Part shown: positions 1-9,533 of the stretch, piece by piece
Layout of the letters: every line of letters begins with the position of its first letter
Numbering within the stretch: position 1 is the first letter of the stretch
Source: a bacterium
GTDB taxonomy: Bacteria > Patescibacteriota > Saccharimonadia > Saccharimonadales > OMJO01
Direction: 5' to 3'
NCBI GenBank assembly: GCA_900299395.1
Contig: OMJO01000017.1
Coordinates: 1-40,365, forward strand
Length of the DNA stretch: 40,365 nt
Notes under the pieces: model-generated
What the model saw: the letters and a program-made list of their open reading frames with translations, nothing else
Told to the model about the DNA's origin: nothing
Database searches by the model: none
Translations under genes and position numbers: made by a program

Positions 1-7
1 AGGTGGT

Positions 8-41
8 AAATAAAAAGAGACCGGTTTTGGAACCAATCTCT
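8..41 (-). terminator. Intrinsic terminator downstream of tRNA-fMet
   Basis: Minus-strand RNA AGAGAUUGGUU-CCAA-AACCGGUCUCU (11 bp with two G.U pairs) followed by UUUUUAUUU, just past the tRNA CCA end. Confidence 0.75.
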
Positions 42-57
42 ATCTGTTATTTTCATT

Positions 58-132
58 TGGTAGCGGGGGGAGGACTCGAACCTCCGACCTTGTGGTTATG
101 AGCCACACGAGCTGCCACTGCTCTACCCCGCG
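58..132 (-). tRNA. Initiator tRNA-fMet (CAT), CCA encoded
   Basis: Cloverleaf CGCGGGG-TA-GAGC-AGTGGCA-GCTC-G-TGTGG-CTCATAA-CCACA-AGGTC-GGAGG-TTCGAGT-CCTCC-CCCCGCT-A-CCA. C1xU72 mismatch and A11:U24 pair are initiator hallmarks. Confidence 0.93.
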
Positions 133-175
133 ATATCATTTAGCTTGAGTATCTTATCAAACAGAGGTAAAAAAG

Positions 176-628
176 TCAACGCGTGGCCTGGCGACGAAAC
201 AAGAAATCAATCCAGGCCTCAAAGTTCCGTTGATACAGCGGCTTTTGCACAGCTTTCGGTGCGGGCTTGTTCTTGCTGGACAAATCTACCGTGTGCGCCA
301 GTGCTACTTTTTTGGGGACCAGCAGCAGTGTTTCACCCGGAGCAGCCTTACCAAACTGACGGCGCGCCTGTAGCTCTAGGTACTCGTCAGTCCTGAAGTA
401 TTCGTTGCCAAGCTTCATGTTTTTGTTCTGTAGCTCGTAGACTTCGTTTTGCTGCTGTAGGGCCGATATCTGCTTTTGTAGTTGATAGTTCGCCTCGATT
501 ACCCCGATACCACTCCAAGTCACCAAAAGCACTAAAACACCAAAAACTGTAAAGCCTATAACCCGCACATCCTTGAACTGCTGGACAAAGGGATGTTTTA
601 TAAGATTGTTTATTTTTTCGATCATCAT
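176..628 (-). CDS. Septum formation initiator family (FtsB/DivIC-like) protein
   Basis: Short cytoplasmic N-term, one TM segment, coiled coil (QLQKQISALQQQNEVYELQNKNMKL), then ARRQFGKAAPGETLLLVPKK. Start at one of the tandem ATGs at 628/625 rather than the ORF-track start at 685. Confidence 0.75.
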   Translation of the reverse strand: MMIEKINNLIKHPFVQQFKDVRVIGFTVFGVLVLLVTWSGIGVIEANYQLQKQISALQQQNEVYELQNKNMKLGNEYFRTDEYLELQARRQFGKAAPGETLLLVPKKVALAHTVDLSSKNKPAPKAVQKPLYQRNFEAWIDFLFRRQATR

Positions 629-659
629 TTTGATTATACCCGATAACGGGGAACATCTG

Positions 660-665
660 GTATAC
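660..665 (+). promoter_or_regulatory. Extended -10 (TGGTATACT) for the tRNA gene
   Basis: TATACT at 660-665 preceded by TGG, 23 nt upstream of the tRNA 5' end. Confidence 0.45.
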
Positions 666-688
666 TCATCTCTGTTACCGACCATTGA

Positions 689-764
689 GGGGGTGTAGCT
701 CAGTGGTTAGAGCAGTCGGCTCATAACCGATTGGTCGAAAGTTCAATTCTTTCCACCCCCACCA
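689..764 (+). tRNA. tRNA with CAT anticodon (elongator Met or Ile2), CCA encoded
   Basis: Cloverleaf GGGGGTG-TA-GCTC-AGTGGTTA-GAGC-A-GTCGG-CTCATAA-CCGAT-TGGTC-GAAAG-TTCAATT-CTTTC-CACCCCC-A-CCA. Fully paired acceptor stem, so not initiator. Confidence 0.93.
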
Positions 765-819
765 GACTGTTATTCAAACCGCATATGCAATTCAGTTTGC
801 TTCAAATATACTTGAGGTT

Positions 820-2214
820 ATGCACTACCGAGCGTTTGTCGCAAATCTAAAACGAAAAAATACCAGACAAAATGTGCTAATCGTCATGTTCATTGCTGTG
901 TTCACGATTGCTGGTATATCAGCGTTGTTTATGTCTGGCGCGGCGACGCCACGCGCCGATAAGGAAGCTGAGTCGGGCGCACTGAGTGGCAATGCTAAGA
1001 AGGTGACAGATGCCAATCGATCTGGTGGTCAGTATGTACAGTTTAACGCAAAAACATGCACCTCTTTTACGGGTCCTATCACTATCACAACCGGGGGAAC
1101 GTACACCGGCTGTTGGCAAACCACTGACGGAGCCACCCCTGCCATACGCATCAACACCAAAGAACCCGTAACCATTGCCAACTCGACCATAAAAGGTAAT
1201 TACATGTTGATTAACGATGCTGCGCCTGGCGTTAACCTGACGGTTACTAATACCCACTTTATCGGGGTAGAACCTACTTCGCCAGTCACTAGCCGCCGCG
1301 CCATTCGCTTGGGTCGTGGCGCATCAAATCTGGCAGCCAGCAATAATTTCTTTGAAAACACTGCAGGTATCAAAATCACTGGCTGGACAACTAATGCATC
1401 GGCGAATCCCAATACTATTAAAATTCTTCAGAACAAAGCAAAAAACATAACCAACAAAAATATTGCCGAAGGCGACGCAAGTAGTGACGACCATCTCGTA
1501 CAATTTGTACAACTTGGTCAGATGCGGCTATCCAATGTTGAAATTGCCTGGAACGAAGTTATCAATACTTTTGGTCGAAGCAGAGTTGAAGATAATATTA
1601 ATCTATATAAGACAGGTGGGACAGGGAATGCTGTTTCTTCCCGTATCCGTGTTCATAACAACTTCATCTGGGGCGCCTTCCCCGAAACTGTTGGAAATAA
1701 CTATCGTGGTGGCGGGATTATTGCAGGTGATAGTAGCCAAAATCTTGATGTTGGCTGGGTTGATATTTACGACAACCAAGTCGTGGGTACTATCAACTAT
1801 GGGGTATCGATTGTATGTGGACATGACAGCCGAGCATACCGTAACCGCGTGATAGGAAGCGGCCTGAACGGACCAAACGGTCAACTAATGGCTGCCGCTA
1901 ACGTTGGGCTTAGTGGCAATAACGCAAGAGCCTGGTTAGGAAGATGCGACCCCGATAACTACAGAAACAACGTATTTCAAGATAACTACGTAGGTTGGAT
2001 GAACGGAAACGGAAAACGTAACGATATGACGTTTCGCTGCAATGACTATAACGCCGCCAATCCTCCGGAACTCATTCTGTGTGCTAACAACATTAACACT
2101 ACACAGGTGCAACCTACCTCCGCCGCAATAACCTACGCCATGGAGCAGGCAGAATACACTAGTTGGCAAAAGAAACTATCTGACAACAACGTCAGCATTG
2201 GTCTCAAGCAATAG
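820..2214 (+). CDS. Secreted or anchored parallel beta-helix (pectate-lyase-fold-like) protein
   Basis: N-terminal TM/signal anchor; EAESGALSGNAKKVTDANRSGGQYVQF motif; repeating N/I-rich turns (INLYKTG, IRVHNNFIWG, VDIYDNQVVG) typical of right-handed beta-helices. Confidence 0.7.
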   Translation: MHYRAFVANLKRKNTRQNVLIVMFIAVFTIAGISALFMSGAATPRADKEAESGALSGNAKKVTDANRSGGQYVQFNAKTCTSFTGPITITTGGTYTGCWQTTDGATPAIRINTKEPVTIANSTIKGNYMLINDAAPGVNLTVTNTHFIGVEPTSPVTSRRAIRLGRGASNLAASNNFFENTAGIKITGWTTNASANPNTIKILQNKAKNITNKNIAEGDASSDDHLVQFVQLGQMRLSNVEIAWNEVINTFGRSRVEDNINLYKTGGTGNAVSSRIRVHNNFIWGAFPETVGNNYRGGGIIAGDSSQNLDVGWVDIYDNQVVGTINYGVSIVCGHDSRAYRNRVIGSGLNGPNGQLMAAANVGLSGNNARAWLGRCDPDNYRNNVFQDNYVGWMNGNGKRNDMTFRCNDYNAANPPELILCANNINTTQVQPTSAAITYAMEQAEYTSWQKKLSDNNVSIGLKQ

Positions 2215-2216
2215 AA

Positions 2217-3158
2217 TTATCGGTAGCTGTCTAGTCGGCGCAGGAGTTCCTCTGGCGTTTGGCAACTCATCAGTTCTTCGCGCAGTTCTTTGGCGCCATC
2301 AAAATCATTGATGTAGATCTTGCAAAACTTATTGAGCGTATAGATCTTACGCTCGTTGTCATTCCAGGTTTTTTGAAACAATTCGACTTGCTTACGATAT
2401 AGGTCTAACTTCTCGGCTCTGGACATGTTTGGCCAAGGACTTTCTAAAGCAAATGCGTACGGATCGTGGAAAATCCCCCTACCAATCATAATGCCGTCGA
2501 GCTGGTGCTTTTTGGCCAACTCTTCCCCTTGCGTTCGATTCATAACATCGCCGTTGCCCACGATGAGCGTGGTAGGGGAGAGCTTGTCTCGTAAACCTCG
2601 CACATGCTCAATAGCATCCCATTCAGCCGGCACTTTACTGAGTTGCTTGGCCGTTCTGCCATGAATAGTTAACATGTTAAGTTTTTGCTGTAATAGAAAC
2701 TCGTGCCACGTGTAGTCTACTTCATTGAGCCCCAGCCTCGTTTTTACCGATAAGGGCAGGGAAGACCCCCCTTCCCTGACTGCCTGAATAATCTCCCCTG
2801 TTAGTACCCTGTTATTGATAAGTGCAATGCAGCACCCATTTTTGATAACAGCTTTGTCTGGACAGCCAAGGTTGATATCTATACCATCAAAACCCATCTC
2901 TACGATGTCTCGCGCTGTTTTGTAATAGTTTTTCGGGTCTTTACCCCATAGTTGCGCAATGATGGGCTTTTCTTTCTTAGAAAATTTCAGTTTCTTGAGT
3001 AGCTTTTCCCTGCCTGGGCTTTGCAAACCATCAACATTTACAAATTCCGTAAAGTACAGGTCTGGGGCAGCACACTCTCCAACTATCTGCCGAAAGACGG
3101 TGTCGGTTACGTCGTCCATGGGTGCCAGCACAAAAAACGGACGAGGCAATTTTGTCAT
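2217..3158 (-). CDS. tRNA-dihydrouridine synthase (Dus family)
   Basis: FVLAPMDDVTDTVFRQI, INLGCPDKAVIKNGCC, LTIHGRTAKQL, VGNGDVMN, IMIGRGIFHDPYAF. Internal ATG at 3158 is the likely start. Confidence 0.92.
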   Translation of the reverse strand: MTKLPRPFFVLAPMDDVTDTVFRQIVGECAAPDLYFTEFVNVDGLQSPGREKLLKKLKFSKKEKPIIAQLWGKDPKNYYKTARDIVEMGFDGIDINLGCPDKAVIKNGCCIALINNRVLTGEIIQAVREGGSSLPLSVKTRLGLNEVDYTWHEFLLQQKLNMLTIHGRTAKQLSKVPAEWDAIEHVRGLRDKLSPTTLIVGNGDVMNRTQGEELAKKHQLDGIMIGRGIFHDPYAFALESPWPNMSRAEKLDLYRKQVELFQKTWNDNERKIYTLNKFCKIYINDFDGAKELREELMSCQTPEELLRRLDSYR

Positions 3159-3174
3159 AAAATTGCCTGCCGTA

Positions 3175-4074
3175 CTATTCTTCAACTTCTTTGGCTCCAG
3201 AATAGAGGTGCGCAAGAAAAATATCTAAATCTTGCTCGGTGCGCAGATCTTCGTCTGACAGGCGGTTACCAAATGCTTCGACGGTGGCCTGGTATCTGTC
3301 ACCCCAGTACTCTAGTCGCTTGTCTTGCTCTTGTTGCGCAAACTCCACCAACCCCATATTTGCAATTAGCATTTCGGGGTGTCCATTCGCTGCATACTGC
3401 CCAATATGCTCAATCGCGTGCGCCGTAGTTATGTCCTGTCCAACGTGTCGCAATAGCCCTGCCCCTTCTGCGCTTCTGAGACAGTAACCAAGATCGGCAA
3501 TGGCACCGCCTGTATGCCTCACAACATCTTCGGACGGATCGCGACCCATACTTACTTCGGCAATGAAGCCGTCTATGTGCGCCATGCGCCATGCAGCTAT
3601 ACTGGTTTTTAGCCATAAATTCCACTGCAAATTGTCACGAGTATGCTCGAGGCTTCTCGTAGCTGCCTGATTAAACACGGGGATAAGCTTCGGATCTTTT
3701 ACTTCAGCATGAACTCGAGCGAGATATTTACGGTTTTGTGGCATACCGTACTGCTCTGCAGCTTTCGGGTAGGGGTAAATGTCGTATTTGGCTGTAATCT
3801 TGTCTGTCAGTGGCGGCATACTACGTGACTTCTCAAGAAGTGTTTGAACCAGCAGTGGGTCAATATTGACAGGTGGTGGGACTTCGACACCATCAAAAAG
3901 CCAATCTCTGGTGTAGCCACGCACGGCGACACCCCCAGCAGGTACGGCTATTTTTGCTCGTCGAGTAGCACGCCGCTCAGCTCGGAAATTTGGATCCTCC
4001 ATAAAACGCCGCATGTCTGCTTCAGACAAAAACTCGGGCACTTCGAGGGGTCTCTGTGGTCTTCGGTTAGCCAT
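3175..4074 (-). CDS. Hypothetical protein, mostly alpha-helical
   Basis: 299-codon ORF fitting between neighbours; no family recognised. Confidence 0.7.
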   Translation of the reverse strand: MANRRPQRPLEVPEFLSEADMRRFMEDPNFRAERRATRRAKIAVPAGGVAVRGYTRDWLFDGVEVPPPVNIDPLLVQTLLEKSRSMPPLTDKITAKYDIYPYPKAAEQYGMPQNRKYLARVHAEVKDPKLIPVFNQAATRSLEHTRDNLQWNLWLKTSIAAWRMAHIDGFIAEVSMGRDPSEDVVRHTGGAIADLGYCLRSAEGAGLLRHVGQDITTAHAIEHIGQYAANGHPEMLIANMGLVEFAQQEQDKRLEYWGDRYQATVEAFGNRLSDEDLRTEQDLDIFLAHLYSGAKEVEE

Positions 4075-4117
4075 TGGACCCGTATTTTACACCTATGAGG
4101 GATGTTTGTCACCTCCA

Positions 4118-4525
4118 CTAACTGTGGCTACGTGGATGTCGAACTTGGCGCCAGCCGCCAGGACCAGTTGCGCGGCGATAATGCGCAACTTCAGCCTTCC
4201 GTGCATTTGCATTCCTTTGCGCGCTGGTAAGAGAATTTGTGGCCACTACGGCACCGCTTAAACCTGCGCGTCGCATGCGTTGCCACTCGGCATCTTCTTC
4301 AGGGTCTGCCAAATGACCTTCTAGACGTGGTTCTTCGTCACCGTCAACGCTAACGCCCGCATGAGCCTTTACCATAACGCGTTCGTGATCTTCGTAACGA
4401 AGGTCACTTGTTTCGGGAACATGATAACCCATCTCTGCAAGAACTTCGGGGTCCGCGCCACGCTGCATTTCTTGATGAGCTCGGTGAATAACGTCGGGAG
4501 GAATATTAGATGCTTCTTTGGACAT
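4118..4525 (-). CDS. Hypothetical protein
   Basis: 135-codon ORF co-oriented with neighbours; no family recognised. Confidence 0.6.
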   Translation of the reverse strand: MSKEASNIPPDVIHRAHQEMQRGADPEVLAEMGYHVPETSDLRYEDHERVMVKAHAGVSVDGDEEPRLEGHLADPEEDAEWQRMRRAGLSGAVVATNSLTSAQRNANARKAEVAHYRRATGPGGWRQVRHPRSHS

Positions 4526-4563
4526 AATAACCTAACTATATCACGTTTATGCTTTATTTTCAA

Positions 4564-5667
4564 CTATTCCCAGCGGAAGACGCGGAAGGCAATCAAATAC
4601 ACCACCACAAACCAACCAAGCAACAGGCCAATTTGTGGCCCTACTTGCGTGAGGTGTTTGCCCTCTGTGGCAATCAGACGAATACCGTCAATAACCGGTG
4701 TTAGCGGAAGATACCCCGAGGCGTTTTGCAGCCACAGAGGCATCAAAAATCGTGGGAAAAACGTACCACTCAAGAACATCATTGGAAACACTACCAAGTT
4801 GCCCAACGGGGCAGCCTGCCGCTCATTTTGTGCCCAGCCTCCGACTGCCAGACCGATACCCAGAATGGTGATGATACTTAGTGTTATAAAGAGCGCCAGC
4901 TCGAAGACGTTACCCACTACTTTCAAGTGAAAAACGGCGATTGCCACTGCAAAGAGCACGACCATCGTTACTAGACCAATGATTGCCTGCGATAAAGCCG
5001 TTGAAACAAAATACTGCCGAACTCTCAGCGGAGTCGTATGCAAACGGCGCAGGATGCCTTGCTTCTTCAGTTCGGGGAATACATTGATTGGTCCGAAAAT
5101 CCCCAAACCAATAATCGAAAAACCTAGAAGGCCAGCAAACGTGTAGTCAAAACGTGATAATTCTTTGTCGTTCGTCTGTTTACCAACGACCGTAAACTGT
5201 TCTGTCGTCTTGGTTATCTGTGAGTTTACACCCTTAAATTGGGCACCTATTACGGAGATCAGTGTCTGACCAGCAGTTTCGTTATTCTGCGTATAGTAGA
5301 CCTCTGCCTGCCCGCTTGGTGTAGCTCCATTCACCGCACCAAAAGATTCAGGCAACACAACAGCGGCGTCAATTTCACCTTTGCTCATCTTTTCTTTGGC
5401 CGCATCAAGCGTCGTTAACTTATCATCGATCTTGAAAAGAGGATTCTTTCGCGCCTCTTGTACATAGTTTTGTGCAAAACTGGTATTTGATCTGTTAATA
5501 AGCGCTATCTTGAACGAGGTCCCCCGATCCTTGCCAAAAATACCACCAAACACAAACAAGAAGATAAGCGGGAATACTATGGTAAAGAAGATGGCTAATT
5601 TATCGCGGAAGAACCGTTTTGTTGAGATTTTGACAAAAACACCAATGGTGTAAAACGACTTTTTCAT
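4564..5667 (-). CDS. ABC-2 type transporter permease
   Basis: N-term TM, large extracytoplasmic loop, then five TM segments (RQAAPLGNLVVFPMMFLSGTFFP); overlaps the upstream ATPase. Confidence 0.9.
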   Translation of the reverse strand: MKKSFYTIGVFVKISTKRFFRDKLAIFFTIVFPLIFLFVFGGIFGKDRGTSFKIALINRSNTSFAQNYVQEARKNPLFKIDDKLTTLDAAKEKMSKGEIDAAVVLPESFGAVNGATPSGQAEVYYTQNNETAGQTLISVIGAQFKGVNSQITKTTEQFTVVGKQTNDKELSRFDYTFAGLLGFSIIGLGIFGPINVFPELKKQGILRRLHTTPLRVRQYFVSTALSQAIIGLVTMVVLFAVAIAVFHLKVVGNVFELALFITLSIITILGIGLAVGGWAQNERQAAPLGNLVVFPMMFLSGTFFPRFLMPLWLQNASGYLPLTPVIDGIRLIATEGKHLTQVGPQIGLLLGWFVVVYLIAFRVFRWE

Positions 5668-6425
5668 TAGTCCCTCAAATGTTTCCCTGTTAGATCAATA
5701 AACACATCCTCAAGATTTGCCTGCTCTACTATTTGCTTTTTCGTGAAACCACGACCCAGTAACTGTTTTACTAAGTTCTTTGGCGTATCAATAACCTTTA
5801 TCTCACCCTCATCCATAATGGCTACGCGATCACAAAGTAGCTCGGCCTCTTCCATATAGTGTGTCGTCATAATGACGGTAATTCCACGTTTTTTGATATC
5901 TTGCACCAAATCCCACAGATTGCGCCGCGCCTGTGGATCAAGGCCAGTCGTTGGCTCATCCATAAAGAATACTTTGGGATTATGCACCAGGGCAGCAGCA
6001 ATGCTAAAACGTTGCTTTTGACCACCAGAAAGACTTTCTACAAAAGAGCTAGCCTTTTCTTCAAGGTTCATTTCTTTCAAGAATTTGCGAGGATGTACTT
6101 TTTCGCCATAAGCCGCAGCGAACATCTCGAGCAGCTCTGTTAGCTTGGTCTTGTCCTGAAACGCAGGTGCTTGTGGCTGTACCCCTATGATATATCGTAT
6201 CTTCTGTGGTTCTTTGGCTACGTCGATGCCATTGAGCAGTACTGTTCCGCCGTCAATTGGCCGCATCGCCTCGATCATCTCAAGAGTTGTGGTCTTCCCT
6301 GCACCGTTCGGGCCCAAAATACCAAAGATTTCGCCTTTTTTTACTTCAAAACTAATACCCTTTACGACCGTACGGTCACCGTATTGCTTCTTGAGCTGAT
6401 CAACTTTAAGAATTATGTCTGACAT
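5667..6425 (-). CDS. ABC transporter ATP-binding protein
   Basis: Walker A GPNGAGKTT, signature LSGGQKQR, Walker B VFFMDEPTTGLD. Confidence 0.95.
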   Translation of the reverse strand: MSDIILKVDQLKKQYGDRTVVKGISFEVKKGEIFGILGPNGAGKTTTLEMIEAMRPIDGGTVLLNGIDVAKEPQKIRYIIGVQPQAPAFQDKTKLTELLEMFAAAYGEKVHPRKFLKEMNLEEKASSFVESLSGGQKQRFSIAAALVHNPKVFFMDEPTTGLDPQARRNLWDLVQDIKKRGITVIMTTHYMEEAELLCDRVAIMDEGEIKVIDTPKNLVKQLLGRGFTKKQIVEQANLEDVFIDLTGKHLRD

Positions 6426-6441
6426 ACCGTATTACTATAGC

Positions 6442-6479
6442 AAACAAAGGCACCCGTGCTATGACGGGTGCCTTTGTTT
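6442..6479 (-). terminator. Intrinsic terminator, near-symmetric
   Basis: Perfect 16-bp stem AAACAAAGGCACCCGT-gctatg-ACGGGTGCCTTTGTTT, downstream of the 80-aa ORF. Confidence 0.85.
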
Positions 6480-6492
6480 TGTATGCGTACTA

Positions 6493-6687
6493 TTAGCCGC
6501 GCTTTACGGTCAAGAAACCGTTGCGTGGGTTTTCGTTCACAGACATACCGCTTGGCAGGTCAGAAGCTTCTGGGCGTTCGTCCTTGCTGAAGTAGTAAAT
6601 AGTCTGCTGCTTGCCGCCGCGAAGCGTTACGAGCTTTGAGTTTAGGTAGTATGTCACCCCTTTAGAGTTTGTGTGCTTGTATGCCAT
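6493..6687 (-). CDS. Small conserved-looking hypothetical protein
   Basis: MAYKHTNSKGVTYYLNSKLVTLRGGKQQTIYYFSKDERPEASDLPSGMSVNENPRNGFLTVKRG; GAGGGAGA upstream of the ATG at 6687; terminator downstream. Confidence 0.75.
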   Translation of the reverse strand: MAYKHTNSKGVTYYLNSKLVTLRGGKQQTIYYFSKDERPEASDLPSGMSVNENPRNGFLTVKRG

Positions 6688-6875
6688 TGCTACAATCTCT
6701 CCCTCTCTTGTAATTAGTAATGGTACTCCTAACATACTCTGGGTGGTTTTAGATTGTCAACCCTGTTGTCCAAACAACTCACCTTTTGTGCACAGGCGTT
6801 TACATAGGAGTTGCACTAGAATACGCTTATGCATTACACTACTACTCGTATAGTTAACATAAAAGGTGGAGATTC

Positions 6876-7478
6876 ATGGACTGGATGAACCGGGGCACAC
6901 GCCCAAACCCAACAGTGAGCCAACCCGCTGGACAACCAACCGCGAGCGGCCACACAACTAAGAAACGACTTAAAAATCAGCGATGGCTTCGTATAGCTTC
7001 GATTGCTTTATTATTTTCTGGCACTGCACTATTAGTAGCCTTGGTACTATATACGTCCTTTGGTTCGCGCAGTGACGAGAATAAATATGTTGATAGCAGC
7101 AAGACGCAAGCCGTGTTCCTAAATGGAGGCCAGGTTTACTTTGGGCACATTAAAGCGCTCAACAATAAGTACATCACTATGTCTGGCGTCTTCTATCTTC
7201 GCGTCAACCAGCAAGTGCAGCCTAACGGTCAGCAGCAAAACTCGAATCCAGAGCTTGTAAAGCTGGGCTGTGAGCTTCATCGTCCAAAAGACGAGATGGT
7301 AATCAACCGCGAACAAGTAACCTTCTGGGAAAACCTTAAGGAAGACTCCTCGGACAAGACAGTTCCTGGTGCTATTAAGAAATACATTGCAAACAACCCG
7401 AATGGTCAGACCTGTACTGACACTACAACACAATCAAACGACACCACAACAAACAGTAGCGCAACGAAAAAACAGTAG
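6876..7478 (+). CDS. Hypothetical membrane-anchored protein
   Basis: One TM (ASIALLFSGTALLVALVLY), extracytoplasmic domain; AAAGGTGGAG Shine-Dalgarno; promoter-like TTGCAC/TACACT upstream. Confidence 0.8.
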   Translation: MDWMNRGTRPNPTVSQPAGQPTASGHTTKKRLKNQRWLRIASIALLFSGTALLVALVLYTSFGSRSDENKYVDSSKTQAVFLNGGQVYFGHIKALNNKYITMSGVFYLRVNQQVQPNGQQQNSNPELVKLGCELHRPKDEMVINREQVTFWENLKEDSSDKTVPGAIKKYIANNPNGQTCTDTTTQSNDTTTNSSATKKQ

Positions 7479-7492
7479 TACGCTGCCACTTG

Positions 7493-7525
7493 ATAAAAAC
7501 ACCCGCATATAGCGGGTGTTTTTAT
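7493..7525. terminator. Bidirectional intrinsic terminator between convergent genes
   Basis: ATAAAAACACCCGC-atata-GCGGGTGTTTTTAT, 14-bp perfect stem with A/T tracts both sides. Confidence 0.9.
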
Positions 7526-8140
7526 TTATAGCTCATTCTTTACGTAGTAGCGTAGCCAATACTCGAGTGCTACACGAACAACGAGGATAAGAGCAAACAA
7601 CCCGACGAGTAGTACGCTCCAACCAGCAAGATCTGGTGACCATACGGGTGAGGCAAAATCAAACTTATACAAAGCATCGGGGACAGGCTGTTCTTGTTCA
7701 CCATGCTTGGTGACATAGTCCTGGATACATGGAACGCGGCCACGGCCACTGAGGCCTTCAGGGAACTGTTTTTCACATGTTGCTTGAGCTTCGGTATATA
7801 TGCGAGCGTTGCTGGCCGATACGCGAGCTTTTTCCGCAGCGACGAGTCTGTCGTAGCGATACTTCAGCTGTACCGGCGGCTTGATGGCATTTGGGCCAGA
7901 AGCCAGATTAGTATTCATGTGACTATACACGTACTCACGCAGTGTTTTCAGGGCGGCCTCAACATCACTATTATCTTTATCGGCTTGTGTAACAGCGTCC
8001 CGAAGGCGAAGAGCAGTCACATTATTGTTGCGTAAGGCGACGACAGCGACGACACTGCTAATTACTAAGCCAATGATGAAATACCACGAGCTTATGATCT
8101 GGAGCTTCTTAAGTAGGTTTTTTAGCATTGTTTTGGTCAC
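7526..8140 (-). CDS. Hypothetical membrane protein (two TM segments)
   Basis: TM near the N-term (SWYFIIGLVISSVVAVVAL) and near the C-term (WSVLLVGLFALILVVRVALEYWL). Confidence 0.75.
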   Translation of the reverse strand: MTKTMLKNLLKKLQIISSWYFIIGLVISSVVAVVALRNNNVTALRLRDAVTQADKDNSDVEAALKTLREYVYSHMNTNLASGPNAIKPPVQLKYRYDRLVAAEKARVSASNARIYTEAQATCEKQFPEGLSGRGRVPCIQDYVTKHGEQEQPVPDALYKFDFASPVWSPDLAGWSVLLVGLFALILVVRVALEYWLRYYVKNEL

Positions 8141-8175
8141 GATGCTTATGATTATACAGTGACGGAAGATATAGT

Positions 8176-8205
8176 TTGAGATATTACGCTACTTATCCTT
8201 ATACT
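8176..8205 (+). promoter_or_regulatory. Promoter of murC-like gene
   Basis: TTGAGA (8176-8181), 18-nt spacer, TATACT (8200-8205), then 6 nt to ATG 8212. Confidence 0.6.
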
Positions 8206-8211
8206 AGTGGT

Positions 8212-9501
8212 ATGCATGTTTTCTTCTCAGGTATCGGTGGTGCTGGCATCGGCCCCCTCGCCCTCATAGCCAAACAAGCGGGATATGATGTGTCAGGTTC
8301 CGATAAACAAGAGTCTGATTATATCCTCTACCTAAAAAAACACGGTATAGATACGATATCAATCGGGCAGACGGAAGCTGATATTGCTCAAGTCAATGCA
8401 CAAAAACCGATTGATTGGCTTGTCTATTCGTCGGCAGTCGCCATTGAAAATCCCGATTCACCGGAGTTCCAGTTCTGCAAAAAACATGGCATCAAGACAA
8501 GTAAACGCGATGAGTTTCTCAACGAAATCCTGACAGATAAAAAGCTGCGTCTCATCGCAGTTGCGGGGACACACGGCAAAACCACCACAACCGCAATGCT
8601 GATCTGGCTCTTCAAACAGCTTGGTAAACCCATTAGTTATTCAGTCGGTGCAAAATTAAGTTTTGGGGACATGGGCGAGTACGACAAGGGCTCAGAATTT
8701 TTTGTATACGAAGCAGATGAGTATGACCGCAACTTTTTAGCATTTCATCCCTACATGAGCCTGATTACCGGTATCGACTGGGATCACCCTGACATTTATC
8801 CTACACGAGAAGAGTACGAGTCTGCGTTTTACCAGTTCGTCGAGCAAACACGCTGGACGATATTTTGGCAGCCTGACTTTGAAAAGCTGGGCCTGCAGTC
8901 TGAAGAAAAATATTTGGTACTGGACGAGAACGAGCCGCAGATGAAAAGCATTATCTTGCCTGGTCATGTCAACCGCAAAGACGCCTGGCAAGTTATTCAG
9001 ACCGTGCATGCTATCACTGAAGCCCCTCTTGATCAGCTCATAGACTTTATGAATATCTTCCCTGGTATTTCGCGTCGATTTGAGCTCATTGTACCGAACC
9101 TTTACACCGACTATGCTCATACTCCTGAGAAAATTCGGGGGGCGCTACAACTCGCCAAAGAAGTAGCCGGTGATAAATTTGTCGTCGTGTACGAGGGACT
9201 GCATAACACGCGGCAACACTTCATAAAAGATGAGCTGGTCCACATATTTGATGACGTCAAACACACCTATGTAGTACCGAGTTATCTCGCGCGGGAGGAC
9301 AAAAATCTACCTACTCTGTCGCCCCAAGATATCGTCAATATGTTTAGTAAACCGGAAAATGCAACGGCTGCACAAGTAGACGATAACCTCAAAGAAATAA
9401 TTAATCGTCACGTACATGCCGGTGACCTCGTCCTCTGTTTATCGGCTGGCGGCGGTGGCAGCCTCGATGAGTGGCTCCGGAAAAACTTCCATGCGATCTA
9501 G
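8212..9501 (+). CDS. murC: UDP-N-acetylmuramate--L-alanine ligase (Mur ligase)
   Basis: MHVFFSGIGGAGIGPLALIAKQAGYDVSGSD, AGTHGKTTTTAML, EADEYDRNFL, DYAHTPEKI. Confidence 0.88.
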   Translation: MHVFFSGIGGAGIGPLALIAKQAGYDVSGSDKQESDYILYLKKHGIDTISIGQTEADIAQVNAQKPIDWLVYSSAVAIENPDSPEFQFCKKHGIKTSKRDEFLNEILTDKKLRLIAVAGTHGKTTTTAMLIWLFKQLGKPISYSVGAKLSFGDMGEYDKGSEFFVYEADEYDRNFLAFHPYMSLITGIDWDHPDIYPTREEYESAFYQFVEQTRWTIFWQPDFEKLGLQSEEKYLVLDENEPQMKSIILPGHVNRKDAWQVIQTVHAITEAPLDQLIDFMNIFPGISRRFELIVPNLYTDYAHTPEKIRGALQLAKEVAGDKFVVVYEGLHNTRQHFIKDELVHIFDDVKHTYVVPSYLAREDKNLPTLSPQDIVNMFSKPENATAAQVDDNLKEIINRHVHAGDLVLCLSAGGGGSLDEWLRKNFHAI

Positions 9502-9533
9502 TCTACTAACCGTTTTAAAGTCAAAGAATATAG

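Noticed and set aside
58-764. Inverted pair of CAT tRNAs as recombination/att sites for an island
   Set aside because: Their sequences differ outside conserved positions, and no integrase or direct repeat of a tRNA 3' end was seen.
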